64,000 nt of DNA. Origin: Alishewanella jeotgali KCTC 22429. Lineage in GTDB: Bacteria; Pseudomonadota; Gammaproteobacteria; Enterobacterales; Alteromonadaceae. Below, in pieces: positions 55,976-64,000 of the stretch. Position 1 is the stretch's first letter. Each line of letters starts with the position of its first letter. The notes beneath the pieces are model-generated. The model was not told the DNA's origin. It searched no databases and saw only the letters and a list, made by a program, of their open reading frames with translations. Both the position numbers and the translations under genes were made by a program. The DNA lies in the NCBI RefSeq assembly GCF_000245735.1, contig NZ_AHTH01000005.1, positions 372,001 through 436,000 of the forward strand, given 5' to 3'.

Positions 55976-56560
55976 ATGCCTATAGCAAAACGTTACCCGC
56001 TGTCTGAGTTTAAACCACTAACCATCGACTTACTCGAGCAGGTATGGCGATGGCGTAACTTGCCAGACATTCGGCGGAATATGCATAGCAACGCTAGTAT
56101 TAGCTGGCCACAGCATCTTAACTGGTTTGAGACGCTGCAAAACGATCCACAGCGCAAATTTTTTGTATTTTTTCAGGATAACCGGCCTATTGGGGTATTA
56201 AATTTTACCCATCAGAGTAAAGGCGCAATGGCATGGGGCTGTTATCTGGGTGAAACCAATGTCTGGCCGGGTTCAGGCTTACTACTCGAAATTGCTGCCC
56301 TCGACTATATTGCCAACCAAGCAAACTACCACACGCTTTACGCAGAGGTGTTATCCTTTAATCACAACGTGATTAAACTGCATCAGTTATTTGATTATCA
56401 GCAACTCGAGGACAAGACTGGTGGAGTGCGCGATAATCAACCTTATGTTGTCAAAATCTTTTGTTATCAGCTCGAGCGTTGGCGGCTCAACCGCGACGTC
56501 ATTTTGGCGAAATTGCCTAAACAAATTACTGCCGCCGCTAAGCAGATCTTTTTTTACTAA
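55976..56560 (+). CDS. pseH: PseH-like N-acetyltransferase
   Basis: A 194-residue GNAT acetyltransferase expected to acetylate the 4-amino group of the PseC product, completing the 2,4-diacetamido sugar. The segment VWRWRNLPDIRRNMHSNASISWPQHLNWFETL is typical of PseH, and GCYLGETNVWPGSGLLLEIAALDYI covers the acetyl-CoA site. YAEVLSFNHNVIKLHQLFDYQQ is the family C-terminal block. It closes the six-enzyme pathway. A different acyl donor is conceivable given the acyl-carrier cassette that follows. Confidence 0.88.
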   Translation: MPIAKRYPLSEFKPLTIDLLEQVWRWRNLPDIRRNMHSNASISWPQHLNWFETLQNDPQRKFFVFFQDNRPIGVLNFTHQSKGAMAWGCYLGETNVWPGSGLLLEIAALDYIANQANYHTLYAEVLSFNHNVIKLHQLFDYQQLEDKTGGVRDNQPYVVKIFCYQLERWRLNRDVILAKLPKQITAAAKQIFFY

Positions 56561-56574
56561 AAACAGGTTTAACC

Positions 56575-56826
56575 GTGAACATAGAACAACATATTAAAGA
56601 TAGCTTAACCCAGGTCGCACAGCTGGCCAATTGTCATTTAATTACCGATATTGAACAAGATACTGTACTACTGCAAAGCGGGCTGGATTCACTTGGTTTT
56701 GCCATGTTAGTTGCTCAATTAGAAGAGGACCTGGGTATAGATCCTTTCAGCGAAATGCAAATCGCAATTTACCCACGTACTTTCGGCGAGTTTGTCAAAA
56801 TTTACCAGCTGGCGCTAAAGGCTTAA
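56575..56826 (+). CDS. Acyl carrier protein, dedicated
   Basis: An 83-residue acidic carrier protein. The phosphopantetheine attachment Ser is in LLQSGLDSLGFAMLVAQLEEDLGIDPF (DSL motif). The start is a GTG at 56575 with AGG upstream. It is unlike housekeeping AcpP (no GADSLDTVE), indicating a specialised carrier. It sits 8 bases before an adenylating ligase and shortly before a ketoreductase, suggesting the three load and reduce an acyl group on this carrier. Confidence 0.88.
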   Translation: MNIEQHIKDSLTQVAQLANCHLITDIEQDTVLLQSGLDSLGFAMLVAQLEEDLGIDPFSEMQIAIYPRTFGEFVKIYQLALKA

Positions 56827-56834
56827 TTCTTGTT

Positions 56835-58127
56835 ATGTCGCTACTGCAACGTTTAGAGCAAGCGAATTATCAAACAACAGCGATTGCAGCTGAATGTGAA
56901 TGTAGCTATAGCGAATTAATCAATAATGCCCAACAAATTCGTCACCAATACCCAGATTTAAAACACCAGACCGTCGCGGTACGCTTTAAAGATTTATCAA
57001 ATTTCTGTGCGCAAATACTGGCATTCGATGGCTGGTGCAGCAAGCTTTACTTGTTATCAGATAAAGCTTTACTACCTGATGACATAACATTGTTTCCCGA
57101 CGGCGTTAGCAGCATAGCATCGCAGCCAGAACACCGTGAGTTGCTCTCGAAAGAAATTACTACTCACTGGTTTATGGCCACTTCCGGGACCACAGACATA
57201 CCAAAGTGGATTGGTCATAGCCTCGATAGCTTAACCCGGGCAGTAAAAATAAATGTCAATAACGCAGCTCTGCGCTGGGCTCTTTGTTATCAGCCAACAC
57301 GCTTTGCTGGGCTACAAGTTGTCCTACAAAGCCTGCTCACAGGAGCTACACTGGTTGACTGCACTAACGGTGATGCAGCGCAGCGATTTACTGAGATGCA
57401 AAGAGGTGCAGTCAATGCAATATCTGCAACTCCTTCCTTATGGCGTCAGTTGCTTATGACAAATGAGATGTTAAGTCTACCACTTAAGCGGATTACTCTC
57501 GGCGGTGAAATCGCCGGACAGCGGCTGCTAGATAACTTGGCAGCGTTATTTCCTCAGGCTAAACTACTCCACATTTATGCTTCAACTGAAGCTGGGGTAG
57601 GCTTTGCAGTTTCCGATAAAAAAGCTGGTTTTCCACTTAACTGGCTCAAACAAGGCCATAACGGGCTCAGTTTTAAAGTAGATAGCCGACAACACTTATG
57701 GTTGAAACCTCCACAGAAACCTGACATTAACCTAGCAGATCGAATAGATGTTGAGGGCTTTCTCGACTCGGAGGACTTAGTTGAAGTTACCGAAGACCGT
57801 GTCCACTTTCTCGGCCGGGCCAACGGCCTAATTAATGTCGGCGGTAGTAAAGTACAGCCGGAGCAAGTAGAGCAAGTATTACTGCAACACCCCGCAGTGT
57901 TGCAAGCTCGGGTCTATGCTAAAAGCAACAGTGTACTAGGCCAACTCGTTGCGGCAGATTTGCAAGTCGCGCCAAATCACGATGTCAAAACATTGAAACT
58001 TCAGCTTATTCAACACTGTATGGCGTCATTGGCTCGCTATCAGCTACCAACGCAGCTAAATTTTGTTGACAACATAGCGACCAATGCCAGTGGCAAACTA
58101 AGTCGTAAGCGAGAGGATAAAGAATGA
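56835..58127 (+). CDS. AMP-forming acyl-ACP/CoA ligase-like enzyme
   Basis: A 430-residue ANL-superfamily adenylating enzyme, shorter than the usual 500-550 residues. Core motifs are present: the P-loop FMATSGTTDIPKW, IYASTEAGVGFAV (A5), SEDLVEVTEDRVHFLGRANGLINVGGSKVQPEQVE (A7-A8 hinge) and the catalytic Lys region NASGKLSRKRED (A10). The N-terminal part (1-~100) is reduced. It probably activates a carboxylic acid and loads it onto the ACP encoded just before. The acid cannot be read from sequence. It overlaps the SDR gene by four bases. Confidence 0.85.
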   Translation: MSLLQRLEQANYQTTAIAAECECSYSELINNAQQIRHQYPDLKHQTVAVRFKDLSNFCAQILAFDGWCSKLYLLSDKALLPDDITLFPDGVSSIASQPEHRELLSKEITTHWFMATSGTTDIPKWIGHSLDSLTRAVKINVNNAALRWALCYQPTRFAGLQVVLQSLLTGATLVDCTNGDAAQRFTEMQRGAVNAISATPSLWRQLLMTNEMLSLPLKRITLGGEIAGQRLLDNLAALFPQAKLLHIYASTEAGVGFAVSDKKAGFPLNWLKQGHNGLSFKVDSRQHLWLKPPQKPDINLADRIDVEGFLDSEDLVEVTEDRVHFLGRANGLINVGGSKVQPEQVEQVLLQHPAVLQARVYAKSNSVLGQLVAADLQVAPNHDVKTLKLQLIQHCMASLARYQLPTQLNFVDNIATNASGKLSRKREDKE

Positions 58128-58849
58128 CTAAATTGGTGGTGGTAACTGGCGCTAGTCGCGGTTTGGGGCTAACGATTTGTCAGCAGTTACTAGTTTCAGG
58201 ATACCACGTGCTGGCACTTGCAAGATCGCAAAGTCCAATGCTGACTGGTTTACTCGCTGAATACTCAAGCACACTAAACTTTGTCGCAGCTGACTTATCC
58301 GATTTGGAAAATATTTCATCGCTGTGCAGCAAACTAGTGCAGCAATACGGCAGGCCGTACGCCCTTGTTAATAATGCAGCCGTCGGCTATGACGGCGTAC
58401 TCGCTACCATGCATAATAGTGAGATTACGAAACTTCTGGATCTCAACATTCAGGCACCTATTTTGCTTTGTAAATACCTGCTAAGGCCAATGTTACTAAA
58501 TCAAAATGGGCGTATTGTAAACATATCATCAATTATCGCCCGCACCGGCTTTAATGGTTTAAGTGTGTATGCCGCCAGTAAATCTGCATTAGAGGGGTTT
58601 AGCAAATCACTGGCGCGCGAAGTGGGCAAAGCTGGCATTACCGTTAACTGTGTAGCGCCGGGCTATATGCAAACTGATATGACGCAAAGTTTACAGGGTG
58701 ACAAGCTAGAAAGTATTAAAAGGCGCAGCCCACTGGGCCGACTTGCTACACCGGATGATGCCGCAGCGGCGGTGCTGTATTTGCTAAGTGAGCAAGCTGC
58801 GGCAATAACCGGCAGTATTATTACTGTCGATGCTGGTAGTGCGGCATAA
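58124..58849 (+). CDS. FabG-like short-chain dehydrogenase/reductase
   Basis: A 241-residue classical SDR resembling 3-oxoacyl-ACP reductase. The NADP loop is VTGASRGLGLTIC (TGxxxGxG), the structural motif LVNNAAVG, catalytic Ser in NISSIIARTGF, and YxxxK in VYAASKSALEGF. CVAPGYMQTDMTQSL and AAAITGSIITVDAGSA complete the pattern. ATGA coupling to the ligase gene and the ACP two genes upstream suggest it reduces an ACP-bound 3-oxo group. No ketosynthase is seen nearby. Confidence 0.9.
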   Translation: MTKLVVVTGASRGLGLTICQQLLVSGYHVLALARSQSPMLTGLLAEYSSTLNFVAADLSDLENISSLCSKLVQQYGRPYALVNNAAVGYDGVLATMHNSEITKLLDLNIQAPILLCKYLLRPMLLNQNGRIVNISSIIARTGFNGLSVYAASKSALEGFSKSLAREVGKAGITVNCVAPGYMQTDMTQSLQGDKLESIKRRSPLGRLATPDDAAAAVLYLLSEQAAAITGSIITVDAGSAA

Positions 58850-58896
58850 ATTATAGATTTTATTTTCAGCTCAACAGGTAAAGACAAGAAGCATTT

Positions 58897-59985
58897 ATGA
58901 GCAAGCCAAACGTTTTACTGAACAAATCTGAATTAAATTTCATTGCCTACTACCAACGTTTCAGTCAGCTATATTATAGCTCGGAGACAGCCATTATCTA
59001 TGGCACAGGTGACAATGCAAGGAGGGCTTTCGAATATCTAAGTAAAGGGAGTTTGTCCATAGCGGGTTTTTGTGAAAGCAGCGCCATCGATGATAAAAAA
59101 ACCTTCATGAATTTACCTGTATTTTCTGTTGACACAGCTATTCGTGAAAACGTTATCATTTTAATTGCTAGCAGTTGGTACTCCGACATTATTAAAGGAC
59201 TTCAGAAACGCAGCTTCACTAATTACCTTAATATAAGCCTGCTTGCAGTAGCACGATTTGCTCCTAGTACTAACATCGACGTAGAGATTTCGTGGTTAAA
59301 GTCTATGCTTGACCTCAACTCGCAACAGATACTTAGCGACCTGTTTGAAGCAATATGCAGTGAGTTGCAGTTTTCTTATCCTCGGAGCACATACCCGCAG
59401 TATCTTCACCCCGATATTTTGATTCAAGAAGACGCGCTGGTCGTGGACGGCGGTGCATGCCGAGGTGAAATTTTTGGCACTTTCGCTGGGCAACTAAGAG
59501 GTAAAACCTTCATATGCTTTGAACCTGACCCACAAAATGCGACTTTATTGCGTCAGCATCTGTCTGCTCTTGCTCCAGAAGCAACGGTTATATTAGAAGA
59601 AAAAGGACTTTGGCATAGTGACGGCATGCTTCGGTTTATTGCGGCAGACACTTCCGGTGCTCACTTCAACTGTACGATAGATGAACGCGGCACTACAGAA
59701 ATTAGAACCTGCTCAATCGACACCTATTTCCAAAAATACGGGCGTGTGCCCGACTTCATCAAGATGGATATAGAAGGTGCAGAACTCGACGCGCTGGAGG
59801 GCGCCAAAGGGGTCATAGAGCATCATCATCCGGCGTTAGCGATTTGTACCTACCATTATCTTGATGACCTATGGGTAATTCCAAGATGGATTACCAGCGT
59901 CTACAGCGGCTATAGCTTACGTCTGGGCCACCACTCAAACAGCTGGTATGAGACTGTGCTATATGCGGGAGATATTAACCATTGA
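58897..59985 (+). CDS. FkbM-family methyltransferase with N-terminal Rossmann-like domain
   Basis: A 362-residue two-domain protein. The first ~115 residues contain AIIYGTGDNARRAFEYLSKG and IILIASSWYSDIIKGL, like the nucleotide-sensing domains fused to glycan enzymes. The C-terminal FkbM domain (~165-350) has the SAM loop LVVDGGACRGEIFGTFAG, CFEPDPQNATLLRQHLSAL and the hallmark DFIKMDIEGAELDALEGAK. FkbM enzymes O-methylate sugars and polyketides. It is the last plus-strand gene of the glycan locus, 47 bases after the SDR gene, and could methylate the flagellar or surface glycan. Confidence 0.87.
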   Translation: MSKPNVLLNKSELNFIAYYQRFSQLYYSSETAIIYGTGDNARRAFEYLSKGSLSIAGFCESSAIDDKKTFMNLPVFSVDTAIRENVIILIASSWYSDIIKGLQKRSFTNYLNISLLAVARFAPSTNIDVEISWLKSMLDLNSQQILSDLFEAICSELQFSYPRSTYPQYLHPDILIQEDALVVDGGACRGEIFGTFAGQLRGKTFICFEPDPQNATLLRQHLSALAPEATVILEEKGLWHSDGMLRFIAADTSGAHFNCTIDERGTTEIRTCSIDTYFQKYGRVPDFIKMDIEGAELDALEGAKGVIEHHHPALAICTYHYLDDLWVIPRWITSVYSGYSLRLGHHSNSWYETVLYAGDINH

Positions 59986-60003
59986 TACTACCAAGATATA
60001 ATA

Positions 60004-60600
60004 TTAATCGATCCATTTGCCCCGGCGAACAGCTGTTATCTCACGTTCAACGTTATTAACAACATATCTATCCAGCTTAAATAAGTCCGAATAAAACTCA
60101 GCATCTCTGACTGTTCGATGTAAATTGTCACCATGCATGTCATGAGAACCGGCCTTTCTCGTAGAGATGTTTAACAATATAACTCCGTCGGACGAAAGAA
60201 CACGATTTAGCTCTGTCGATAAAGTTAATATATCCTCTACATCAAGATGCTCAATGACATCAAAACAAGTGATAACATCAAAATAATTATCTTCGAAAGG
60301 TAAAACATCATTATCTAAAAGAAATAACTTGCTACTCTCTATCCCTCTTTTTTTGGCAATACTTAATGCAACTTCGCTTACGTCTATACCATAGGAATCC
60401 TTACCAAATATCTTGGATCCTAACAAGCCGACGACGAAACCAACTCCACAACCATAGTCGAGGTGTCTTTTCCCCACAGCTCTAAGGACTTCTGAATACT
60501 CGATAGCTATTCGGTATCCCGGACTCAGCTCTGCCTTCAAATACTCTGGATTGTTAAGAAAAACATGATCATAAATCTTTGAATAGAATGAATAGTTCAT
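60004..60600 (-). CDS. Class I SAM-dependent methyltransferase
   Basis: A 198-residue small-molecule methyltransferase of the Methyltransf_11 type. The SAM-binding strand is HLDYGCGVGFVVGLLG, followed by SYGIDVSEVALSIAKKRG, DNYFDVITCFDVIEHL and LNRVLSSDGVILLNISTRK. The substrate is unknown; the setting suggests a surface sugar. The gene is A+T-rich relative to the flagellar region and is on the opposite strand to the pse operon, sharing convergent ends with the FkbM gene. It follows the next upstream gene by 23 bases. Confidence 0.85.
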   Translation of the reverse strand: MNYSFYSKIYDHVFLNNPEYLKAELSPGYRIAIEYSEVLRAVGKRHLDYGCGVGFVVGLLGSKIFGKDSYGIDVSEVALSIAKKRGIESSKLFLLDNDVLPFEDNYFDVITCFDVIEHLDVEDILTLSTELNRVLSSDGVILLNISTRKAGSHDMHGDNLHRTVRDAEFYSDLFKLDRYVVNNVEREITAVRRGKWID

Positions 60601-60623
60601 TTATCGTCTCAAAAACATTAAGT

Positions 60624-61142
60624 TTACTTAATAACAAACCATGTTGGATATTCACAATAAGGAATTGGTTCGTGACAATCTATGATGTTTAAAGAAAGAG
60701 AATTTGTTTTTACAAATGAATCAACAACCTCCATAACCATCGGCCAATCAGGATGATAGTCATCTCCCGCGAAAATTCCGTTTGGTTTCAATTTAGGAAA
60801 CCAATCATGCAAGGTCTTTCCTTCCTCCTCACCTGTATGGGCATAACCATCAACATAGATAAAGTCAAAATAACTATCAGGAAATAAGTCTAGCGCTTCG
60901 TCAAACCTCATCTTAATCAAAGAGTACTTCTCTTTGAAACGTTCGAGTTTCCTCAATGCAGTTTTGTACTGATAGACATCATGCCCCCTATCGCCAGCAT
61001 ACATATCGACACCATACAAAAAAGACAAATGATTTAACTGCATTATTCTTTCAGATAAGACACCTTCTGCAACCCCTAATTCAATACCAACGCCCCCCTT
61101 AATCGCATTAAAAATGACGCTTTCTCTTTTAACTTTAGTCAT
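60624..61142 (-). CDS. Class I methyltransferase, Methyltransf_24/macrocin-type
   Basis: A 172-residue methyltransferase. The SAM site is GVGIELGVAEGVLSERIM, followed by YGVDMYAGDRGHDVYQYKTALRKLE and YFDFIYVDGYAHTGEEEGKTLHDWFPKLKPNGIFAGDDYHPDWP, the metal-type acidic motif of macrocin-O-methyltransferase relatives. The ATG at 61142 has GGAGG eight bases upstream; another ATG at 61157 would add five residues. It overlaps the previous gene's end by eight bases and is A+T-rich. Confidence 0.8.
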   Translation of the reverse strand: MTKVKRESVIFNAIKGGVGIELGVAEGVLSERIMQLNHLSFLYGVDMYAGDRGHDVYQYKTALRKLERFKEKYSLIKMRFDEALDLFPDSYFDFIYVDGYAHTGEEEGKTLHDWFPKLKPNGIFAGDDYHPDWPMVMEVVDSFVKTNSLSLNIIDCHEPIPYCEYPTWFVIK

Positions 61143-62853
61143 GCTTGAGGCCTCCATGAACGAAATTATTTTCTAGCCGGGTGCGAAAATCTGTCCGGCC
61201 ATAATCCGGAACATTGATACGACAATACTCATCAAACCTCTTTAATTCTTTACTCTGCAATGGCGTCAAAGGCTCGCCCAACACGCCAAAAAGAACACTA
61301 ATCGATTCGTCAAAGCTCATATCATTCACACCTGAAGGCGCCAAAGAACCGCCACCTTTAAAAAAGGTATCGATTTCTAATGGAACATCATTTTTTACTA
61401 TCTGCAAACCTGCTAACTCAGGATAGAGGTGACTGTCTCTGCCAATCTCTGTATTGAAACCGAAAACCCTAGCTGGGACATTGTTACGATGTGCATCGTA
61501 TAACAACGTCGAGTATGTTGACAGCAAAAGATGGCAATGTACCAGAATCTGATCGACCGAGATATCCAGTAGTCCGGTAATAACATCATCGATAAGTAAG
61601 ACATTTTTAAACTGACTGCCATAATTAACAGCGCAGTCCTCAGGATGAGGCCTGACGAAAAATAATATCTCCGGGTGTTTTCGGCTCATCTCTTCTAATA
61701 CAGATCTTACATCAGCGCTGTTTACATTATGCGCGTTAGCCCAATGAAGGTTAGTTGCGACCATCACATATTTTGAAAACTTCTGCACCCAACTACCTAA
61801 AATCTCAGAAAGACCCTTTCCGGAACGGCAATAAACAGGTTTGACATTACCGACGGAAAATATTTTTGAACGAAATACCTGGTGACACCGAAGCTTAACC
61901 TCCTCCGCAACCTGCTCGTTCCAAACGCAGGTATATTCCGTCATAGTACAAAAAACATCTGGCAAGGTTATGCCGTGCTGCAGCGTCACGGTAACCACTC
62001 GTCGTTCACGTGCTTTCTCAATGAGTCGAGAACACGAAAAATGCATAGGAGACTGTGGACCGAGTGTTGATGTGAATAACAGGTCACCTGGCAGCAACCG
62101 GTTCCGATCAAAATCGGGGAGATTTACAGAGCTAATACAGTGATTATTCAAGAACTTTTGGACGATCATTAAATGATGAAAAGCGAAATTACTATTATTC
62201 ACGATGACCTTGACAGCTTTACTACCCCAGCGGGATACCAGGCCCCTTAAAAATACAAGGTCCTGAAAAAAGTGTACTAAATAGTAAATAGCGAAGCTGC
62301 CCGCCGGTTGGGCGGAGTCTGATGAGTAGCCAACAATATGACGATCGTTAGATAACACAGGAAAGACCGAGGTAGCCTTGGTAACTTCCACAGCGTATAT
62401 GTTGGGCGATAAAATATCGGATCCGTCTTTATAAGGGCAATATTTACTCCAATGCGCAGCTATTAGATTGAAACGATTATCATCAAACATTATATGCGCG
62501 GCAAGACGCGCAGTTTTAAGAACAGTAAGGCCTAATGATCGGATAATACTCAACCATTGATCTTTCGGGGCAGTAGTTTCAAAACGAGATGAAAATGACG
62601 GGCCAATTTGAAATACTAATACCTGTGAATCCTGGTTATTAAACGACGAAGAAATAAAGTGTCGCATATTTTGTAAACTGAACTGATTGAGTAGGAGGCA
62701 GTTTGGAGCATCAAGCCACCGTTGAAACAATAAGTATCCTTCCGTACCAAGGTGAACAACCTCCACAGTTGCAGCGCCTGCGTACAAGTCAGACAGACGA
62801 TATATCAACCTTGTGTAGGTGTCTGAATGGGAAGACTGCGGCAATTCAGACAT
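61135..62853 (-). CDS. Surface-glycan biosynthesis protein, GT-B-like, not identified
   Basis: A 572-residue protein I do not recognise as a named family. The C-terminal half resembles capsule or CDP-glycerol-type GT-B proteins: RRVVTVTLQHGITLPDVFCTMTEYTCVWNEQVAEEV (His-Gly turn), IFSVGNVKPVYC, ILFFVRPHPED, and HCHLLLSTYSTLLYDAHRNNVPARVFGFN, the late donor-site pattern. The N-terminal ~270 residues have no clear motif. No signal peptide or membrane segment is apparent. Its ATG overlaps the upstream stop by one base and its end overlaps the next gene, so the block is an operon. A glycosyltransferase or polymer-related role is an inference. Confidence 0.6.
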   Translation of the reverse strand: MSELPQSSHSDTYTRLIYRLSDLYAGAATVEVVHLGTEGYLLFQRWLDAPNCLLLNQFSLQNMRHFISSSFNNQDSQVLVFQIGPSFSSRFETTAPKDQWLSIIRSLGLTVLKTARLAAHIMFDDNRFNLIAAHWSKYCPYKDGSDILSPNIYAVEVTKATSVFPVLSNDRHIVGYSSDSAQPAGSFAIYYLVHFFQDLVFLRGLVSRWGSKAVKVIVNNSNFAFHHLMIVQKFLNNHCISSVNLPDFDRNRLLPGDLLFTSTLGPQSPMHFSCSRLIEKARERRVVTVTLQHGITLPDVFCTMTEYTCVWNEQVAEEVKLRCHQVFRSKIFSVGNVKPVYCRSGKGLSEILGSWVQKFSKYVMVATNLHWANAHNVNSADVRSVLEEMSRKHPEILFFVRPHPEDCAVNYGSQFKNVLLIDDVITGLLDISVDQILVHCHLLLSTYSTLLYDAHRNNVPARVFGFNTEIGRDSHLYPELAGLQIVKNDVPLEIDTFFKGGGSLAPSGVNDMSFDESISVLFGVLGEPLTPLQSKELKRFDEYCRINVPDYGRTDFRTRLENNFVHGGLKHD

Positions 62854-64000
62854 TACAGACCTAATAGACGGGCAATAAATTTAGAGAAAAACAACGTCTT
62901 AACCCGCACGGTGTAGTACCTAAACCCATTGTATACAAACCCCAGCCACCCATAGCTCAACACTATCTGCCCCTCATGCCACAAAGAACGTCTGATAATC
63001 CCGTAATTTACCCTACGTAATGCGTCCGACTTTCTTATTGATAACTCAAGGCTGCGGGGGATCAGAATCCTCCTCGTCTCACCACTGGCATCGTCCCGTC
63101 TTTCAGATGAGTAAATTATTTCAAGTTCACTCGGAGACGGATGGCTTAAAACTCTGTTTATCACGTTTAACACACTGTTGATGTCGTAGGGTAGCGGAGA
63201 CCTGAAAAACTCTGCAATTGAAGATTGCTCGTTATTTAAGACGAGATTGACGTTTGGCTGAAAAGAAGAAAAATCGGACATTGAGGAAATATTATCCGGC
63301 TCCAAAAGCTTCTCAATAAAGTGCCAATGGCGTAAGACCGCCGTATGGTTTAATTCCAAACTTGCCGCCGCAGAGGAACCCATTAATCCATATATGAAGT
63401 CTTGATGTGATACCGGGTTTACCTTTTTGTAATTTGAAAAGTAAACAAAGCCACTAATACACCGAACATCGGGGAAAAGACCGCTTAAAACTTCTGACAC
63501 TGTGCCATACAGCCCGGAGTCGACAATGACGGCATTGTCACCTGGTCTCGAAGGGAAGTTAGCTAACAACAGTTCACGTTGATAAAGCAGGTAAGAGGAT
63601 ATTGAATCCATATTGCCGTCAATAAGCGCGTCAACAGCAAGCCATTTACTAACAGAACCCGGAGTAATAGTAGAATTTAAGATATTTTCCTCAAAGAACG
63701 CAGTATATTTAATCGGGCAAATCACTTCCTGGCTTTCCAACAGCTTTGCGATAAGATAGCGGATAGTCTTTTGAGGGAACATTACAGAACACATATGCCC
63801 ACCCCATAAACTGCTTTCTGCTAAAGCTGCCTTAACTACCACTAATCGCGATACGGGAAAATCACGCATTTCGTACCCAGGAGAAATTCTGTTGGCAGCA
63901 AGAAACATTTTATAAAATTCGTATAAAACAATACCAGAGCGCCGGCAGAAATAGAGCGTGGTGTTTCCAACTGCAGAGTACATCGTTGCCAAAGCGTGAA
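62853..64000 (-). CDS. HAD-like glycan-locus protein, 5' end outside window
   Basis: The frame stays open to the edge of the window, so the true start is probably upstream; an in-frame TTG at 63992 is unlikely to be the start. The segment TTLYFCRRSGIVLYEFYKMF...DFPVSRLVVVKAAL resembles the YFLSRDG / SRRAL blocks of large HAD-superfamily proteins found in polysaccharide loci, and NAVIVDSGLYGTVSEVLSGLF is like their VDIGWxG strand. No clear phosphatase DxDx(T/V) motif is visible in the part present. It precedes the GT-B-like gene with a one-base overlap. Function is not assigned. Confidence 0.5.
   Translation of the reverse strand, partial: HALATMYSAVGNTTLYFCRRSGIVLYEFYKMFLAANRISPGYEMRDFPVSRLVVVKAALAESSLWGGHMCSVMFPQKTIRYLIAKLLESQEVICPIKYTAFFEENILNSTITPGSVSKWLAVDALIDGNMDSISSYLLYQRELLLANFPSRPGDNAVIVDSGLYGTVSEVLSGLFPDVRCISGFVYFSNYKKVNPVSHQDFIYGLMGSSAAASLELNHTAVLRHWHFIEKLLEPDNISSMSDFSSFQPNVNLVLNNEQSSIAEFFRSPLPYDINSVLNVINRVLSHPSPSELEIIYSSERRDDASGETRRILIPRSLELSIRKSDALRRVNYGIIRRSLWHEGQIVLSYGWLGFVYNGFRYYTVRVKTLFFSKFIARLLGL

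Overview
The window comes from a motile gammaproteobacterium with a polar flagellum. The single run of flagellar and chemotaxis genes (FlrABC regulators, FlhF/FlhG number-and-place control, FliA, CheYZAB, a MotA/MotB pair, ParC/ParP, CheW, DUF2802), together with gshB-yqgE-ruvX, RlmJ, RlmA, YciU and Tdk, fits the marine Alteromonadales/Chromatiaceae type (Rheinheimera, Alishewanella, Arsukibacterium or Shewanella-like). This placement is inferred from gene content and order; no database search was possible. No rRNA, tRNA, CRISPR array or transposase was seen, and no gap without a gene exceeds 300 bases.

Region 1 (1-15.9 kb) is housekeeping and envelope: the 3' end of gshB, yqgE, ruvX and a DUF1653 gene; a YfiF-like RNA methyltransferase; rlmJ with an S1/P1 nuclease; a REP-like palindrome; an isochorismatase-family hydrolase; yciU; rlmA; an exported class-C beta-lactamase-fold hydrolase; a MacAB-like adaptor/ATPase/permease operon whose adaptor carries an extra helical insert; a MAPEG protein; a PF10136-type membrane protein; tdk; and an MJ1255-type glycosyltransferase.

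Region 2 (15.9-46.6 kb) is almost entirely minus strand. Read in transcription order it is flrB-flrC, fliEFGHIJ, fliK, fliLMNOPQR-flhB, flhA-flhF-flhG-fliA, cheY-cheZ-cheA-cheB, motA/motB-like, parC-parP-cheW, DUF2802 and a free-standing FlhB C-terminal domain. Sigma-54 type -24/-12 sites are readable before flrB, fliE and flhA, and a weaker one before fliK, matching the FlrA/FlrC hierarchy. CheA has three copies of an acidic motif in the linker where P2 would sit, and ParP/ParC are present to anchor arrays at the pole.

Region 3 (46.8-50.9 kb) holds a plus-strand glycosyltransferase-like gene wedged between flrB and flrA, the master regulator flrA with its own sigma-70-like promoter, and a short divergent flagellin-like gene. 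Two sigma-28 sites lie back to back at 50.83-50.89 kb: one reads into the flagellin-like gene, the other towards pseB.

Region 4 (51.0-58.8 kb) is a complete pseudaminic acid pathway (pseB, C, F, G, I, H) followed by a tight acyl carrier protein / adenylating ligase / ketoreductase cassette, which suggests an acyl decoration of the sugar. Region 5 (58.9-64.0 kb) holds an FkbM methyltransferase and, on the opposite strand, two small methyltransferases and two poorly recognised surface-glycan proteins. It is visibly richer in A+T and looks like a variable glycan locus; the last gene runs off the window.
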